Below are positions 6,933 to 8,070 of a stretch of DNA of 8,070 bases, piece after piece. Positions within the stretch are counted from its first letter, which is position 1. Each line of letters opens with the position of its first letter. The stretch is from Pseudomonas sp. (lineage in GTDB: Bacteria > Pseudomonadota > Gammaproteobacteria > Pseudomonadales > Pseudomonadaceae): NCBI GenBank assembly GCA_003525045.1, contig DQGF01000272.1, forward strand, positions 1 through 8,070. Direction: 5' to 3'. The position numbers were made by a program, and so were the translations under genes. The notes beneath the pieces are model-generated. The model ran no database searches. It was not told where the DNA came from and saw nothing but the letters and a program-made list of their open reading frames with translations.

Positions 6933-6957
6933 GAAGCTCACGCCCATCAAGTGGTGC

Positions 6958-7242
6958 TTACTTCTTCTCCGGCGGCAACTCTGGCAATGCACGCAGCGCT
7001 GTTTCGTACCATTCGGTGTTGAACGCGCGGTCTTCTTCGAGGATCGCGTCGATTTCAACTGCCAGGACATGGGCCATCAGGTTGAGGATTTCCTCACGCT
7101 CGTAACCCACCAGGGTCAGCTTGTTGAAGGTCGCCTTGGCCGCCGGTGGATTGTCGCTTTCGATCTGGTTTTCGATGGCTTCGACCAGGGTGTTTTCGGC
7201 GAACTCTTCTTCGTCGATGTCGATATCAGTTGGCTCGCTCAT
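6958..7242 (-). CDS. Uncharacterised acidic 94-residue protein
   Basis: Not recognised as a protein of known function. The product begins MSEPTDID, has a strongly acidic N-terminus (DIDIDEEEF, about residues 6-14), then a predicted all-helical body with ENQIESDNPPAAKATFNKL and REEILNLMAHVLAVEID, and ends PELPPEKK. The pattern of E-N-Q, D-N-P-P and a later helix with H-V-L-A-x-E-I loosely recalls the C-terminal part of DUF1841 proteins, but I do not assign it. No signal peptide or membrane segment is seen, so it is probably cytosolic. The start at 7242 is preferred over an in-frame ATG at 7281 because GAGGAG lies six bases upstream. A gene of this type near cyaA and the TIGR02647 gene in P. 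aeruginosa (PA5271, from memory) suggests conservation. It is divergent from the GST gene. Confidence 0.82.
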   Translation of the reverse strand: MSEPTDIDIDEEEFAENTLVEAIENQIESDNPPAAKATFNKLTLVGYEREEILNLMAHVLAVEIDAILEEDRAFNTEWYETALRALPELPPEKK

Positions 7243-7282
7243 GGCAGGCTCCTCAAGGAAAGGCGGCCAGTTTACCTGCATT

Positions 7283-7298
7283 CAGCATTGTGATGCTG
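7283..7298. promoter_or_regulatory. Inverted repeat in the divergent promoter region
   Basis: CAGCAT (7283-7288) and ATGCTG (7293-7298) are perfect 6-bp inverted arms around TGTG. The repeat sits between the divergent 94-residue protein gene and the GST gene and runs up to the -35 of the GST promoter. It overlaps the CRP/Vfr-like site at 7289-7304. It may be an operator; no specific regulator is assigned. Confidence 0.3.
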
Positions 7299-7304
7299 CT
7301 GACA
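7289..7304. promoter_or_regulatory. Candidate CRP/Vfr (cAMP receptor) site
   Basis: TGTGA-N6-TGACA matches the CRP core TGTGA-N6-TCACA at 9 of 10 positions, with the left half perfect. Its centre (7296.5) is about 38 bases upstream of the predicted GST transcription start near 7335, close to the class II activator position. The right half overlaps the -35 hexamer. The flanks match the 22-base E. coli consensus less well (about 12 of 22). Activation, repression or chance are all possible. Confidence 0.4.
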
Positions 7305-7328
7305 AGAAGCACCTCGGCGTTCTATAAG
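7299..7328 (+). promoter_or_regulatory. Sigma70-type promoter of the GST gene
   Basis: CTGACA (7299-7304) matches TTGACA at 5 of 6 positions and TATAAG (7323-7328) matches TATAAT at 5 of 6, separated by 18 bases. The predicted start is near 7335, giving a leader of about 32 bases with a good Shine-Dalgarno. This is the best -35/-10 pair in the window. Confidence 0.65.
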
Positions 7329-7366
7329 GGACGCTGCCAACCCCTGCACGGCCTGGAGGCTATGTG

Positions 7367-8026
7367 ATGCTCAAGCTTTATGGATTTTCCGTCAGCAACT
7401 ACTACAACATGGTGAAGCTGGCGCTGCTGGAGAAGGGACTGCCGTTCGAAGAAGTACTGTTTTACCCAGGGCCGAGCGCCGAAGCGTTAGCCATCAGCCC
7501 GCGCGGGAAGGTACCGGTGCTGGGCGTGGAACAGGGGTTTGTCAACGAAACCAGTGTGATTCTCGAGTACATCGAGCAGAGCCAGAAAGGCACGCCATTG
7601 CTGCCGAGCGATCCTTTTGAGCGGGCGCAGATACTGGCGCTGGCCAAGGAAATCGAGCTGTACATCGAGTTGCCGGGTCGCGCCTGTTATCCCGAGGCCT
7701 TTTTCGGCTTGTCGGTGCCCGAGTCGATCAAGGACAAAACCAAAGCTGAACTGCTGTTGGGGTTTGCATCCCTGGGCAGGCACGGCAAGTTCGCCCCTTA
7801 TGTGGCGGGTGACAGTTTGAGCGTGGCGGATTTGTATTTTCTGTACAGCGTGCCGCTGGCCTGTGCGGTGGCTCAGAAGCTGTTCGATATCGATCTGTTG
7901 GCTGAGATGCCAGCGGCCAAAGCGCTACTGGAGCTGCTGGAGCAGAATCCGAACGTGCAGCGGATTGCAAAGGACAAGGAAGCGGCGATGCCGGCGTTTA
8001 TGGCGATGGTCGCGTCCAAGAAGTAG
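7367..8026 (+). CDS. Glutathione S-transferase family protein
   Basis: Cytosolic GST-fold protein of 219 residues, likely conjugating or reducing substrates with glutathione; the substrate cannot be told from sequence. The N-terminal thioredoxin-like domain (about 1-77) has S10 or N11 in the SVSNYYNMVK helix start as the candidate catalytic residue, GKVPVL with the cis-proline at P50, and the glutathione-binding NETSVILEYI motif (E61, T62, S63). The all-helical C-terminal domain carries the folding N-cap motif S-V-A-D (152-155). The length is normal for bacterial GSTs. The ATG at 7367 is chosen because GGAGG at 7355-7359 is seven bases upstream; the in-frame GTG at 7364 would be too close. 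It has its own promoter and is divergent from the 94-residue protein gene. Confidence 0.92.
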   Translation: MLKLYGFSVSNYYNMVKLALLEKGLPFEEVLFYPGPSAEALAISPRGKVPVLGVEQGFVNETSVILEYIEQSQKGTPLLPSDPFERAQILALAKEIELYIELPGRACYPEAFFGLSVPESIKDKTKAELLLGFASLGRHGKFAPYVAGDSLSVADLYFLYSVPLACAVAQKLFDIDLLAEMPAAKALLELLEQNPNVQRIAKDKEAAMPAFMAMVASKK

Positions 8027-8030
8027 ATTT

Positions 8031-8070
8031 TGTAGCGCCTTCAAGAATGCATTCGCGGGCAAGCCTCGCT
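8031..8070. repeat. REP-like repeat running off the right edge
   Basis: Starting five bases after the GST stop, the sequence opens with the TGTAGCG head and contains ATTCGCGGGCAAGCCTCGCT, typical of a fluorescens-group intergenic repeat of the 'GCGGGCAAGCC' kind. The short arms TTGAAGGCGC-like and the missing right part cannot be judged because the window ends. It may act at the 3' end of the GST mRNA. Confidence 0.5.

Noticed and set aside
7243..7281. Thirteen-residue extension of the 94-residue protein
   Set aside because: The downstream ATG has a strong GAGGAG at proper spacing, while the ATG at 7281 has none.
1..8070. Search for a novel defence, mobile or biosynthetic system
   Set aside because: The genes are recognisable housekeeping or regulatory families or small conserved proteins, separate in transcription; no nuclease, toxin, recombinase, CRISPR repeat or unusual cluster was seen.

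Overview
The window is GC-rich chromosomal DNA that looks like a Pseudomonas, most likely of the fluorescens group. The support is the rnk / cyaA / TIGR02647-type gene cluster (the same order as I recall near PA5271-PA5274 in P. aeruginosa), strong avoidance of AT-rich codons, and intergenic REP-type inverted repeats with TGTGGGAG / TGTAG(G)AGCGAG heads. No mobile element, phage gene, CRISPR array, defence island, rRNA or tRNA was seen. It reads as an ordinary core-genome neighbourhood with some interesting regulatory and repeat sequence between the genes.

Layout, left to right. Positions 1-66 hold the end of a REP-like repeat and a strong rho-independent terminator of a gene lying outside the window. 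A Fur-box-like site (117-131) then precedes a large plus-strand gene (151-2679) for a PepSY-type membrane reductase fused to a flavodoxin domain and an FAD/NADPH reductase module, probably for ferric-siderophore or ferric iron reduction. A REP hairpin (2695-2722) follows. Next come a promoter and a short leader ending in a terminator, and then rnk (2906-3316, plus strand). The leader fits the rnk attenuator already described in gamma-proteobacteria. Convergent to rnk, with only 7 bases between the stops, is cyaA for class I adenylate cyclase (3324-6167, minus). Behind it on the minus strand are a TIGR02647-family small protein (6351-6596) and an uncharacterised acidic 94-residue protein (6958-7242). 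A 132-bp composite inverted-repeat element separates these two small genes. A divergent intergenic region carries a good sigma70-type promoter overlapped by a CRP/Vfr-like site and drives a glutathione S-transferase gene (7367-8026, plus). The window ends inside another REP-like repeat.

Functional links. The reductase is probably iron-controlled. rnk (transcription modulation through RNA polymerase) and cyaA (cAMP synthesis) are global-regulation genes. The CRP/Vfr-like site in front of the GST gene would, if real, put a neighbouring gene under the cAMP signal that CyaA helps make. Nothing indicates that the window forms one dedicated system; the genes are mostly separate transcription units divided by repeats and terminators. 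I did not find a convincing previously undescribed system here.
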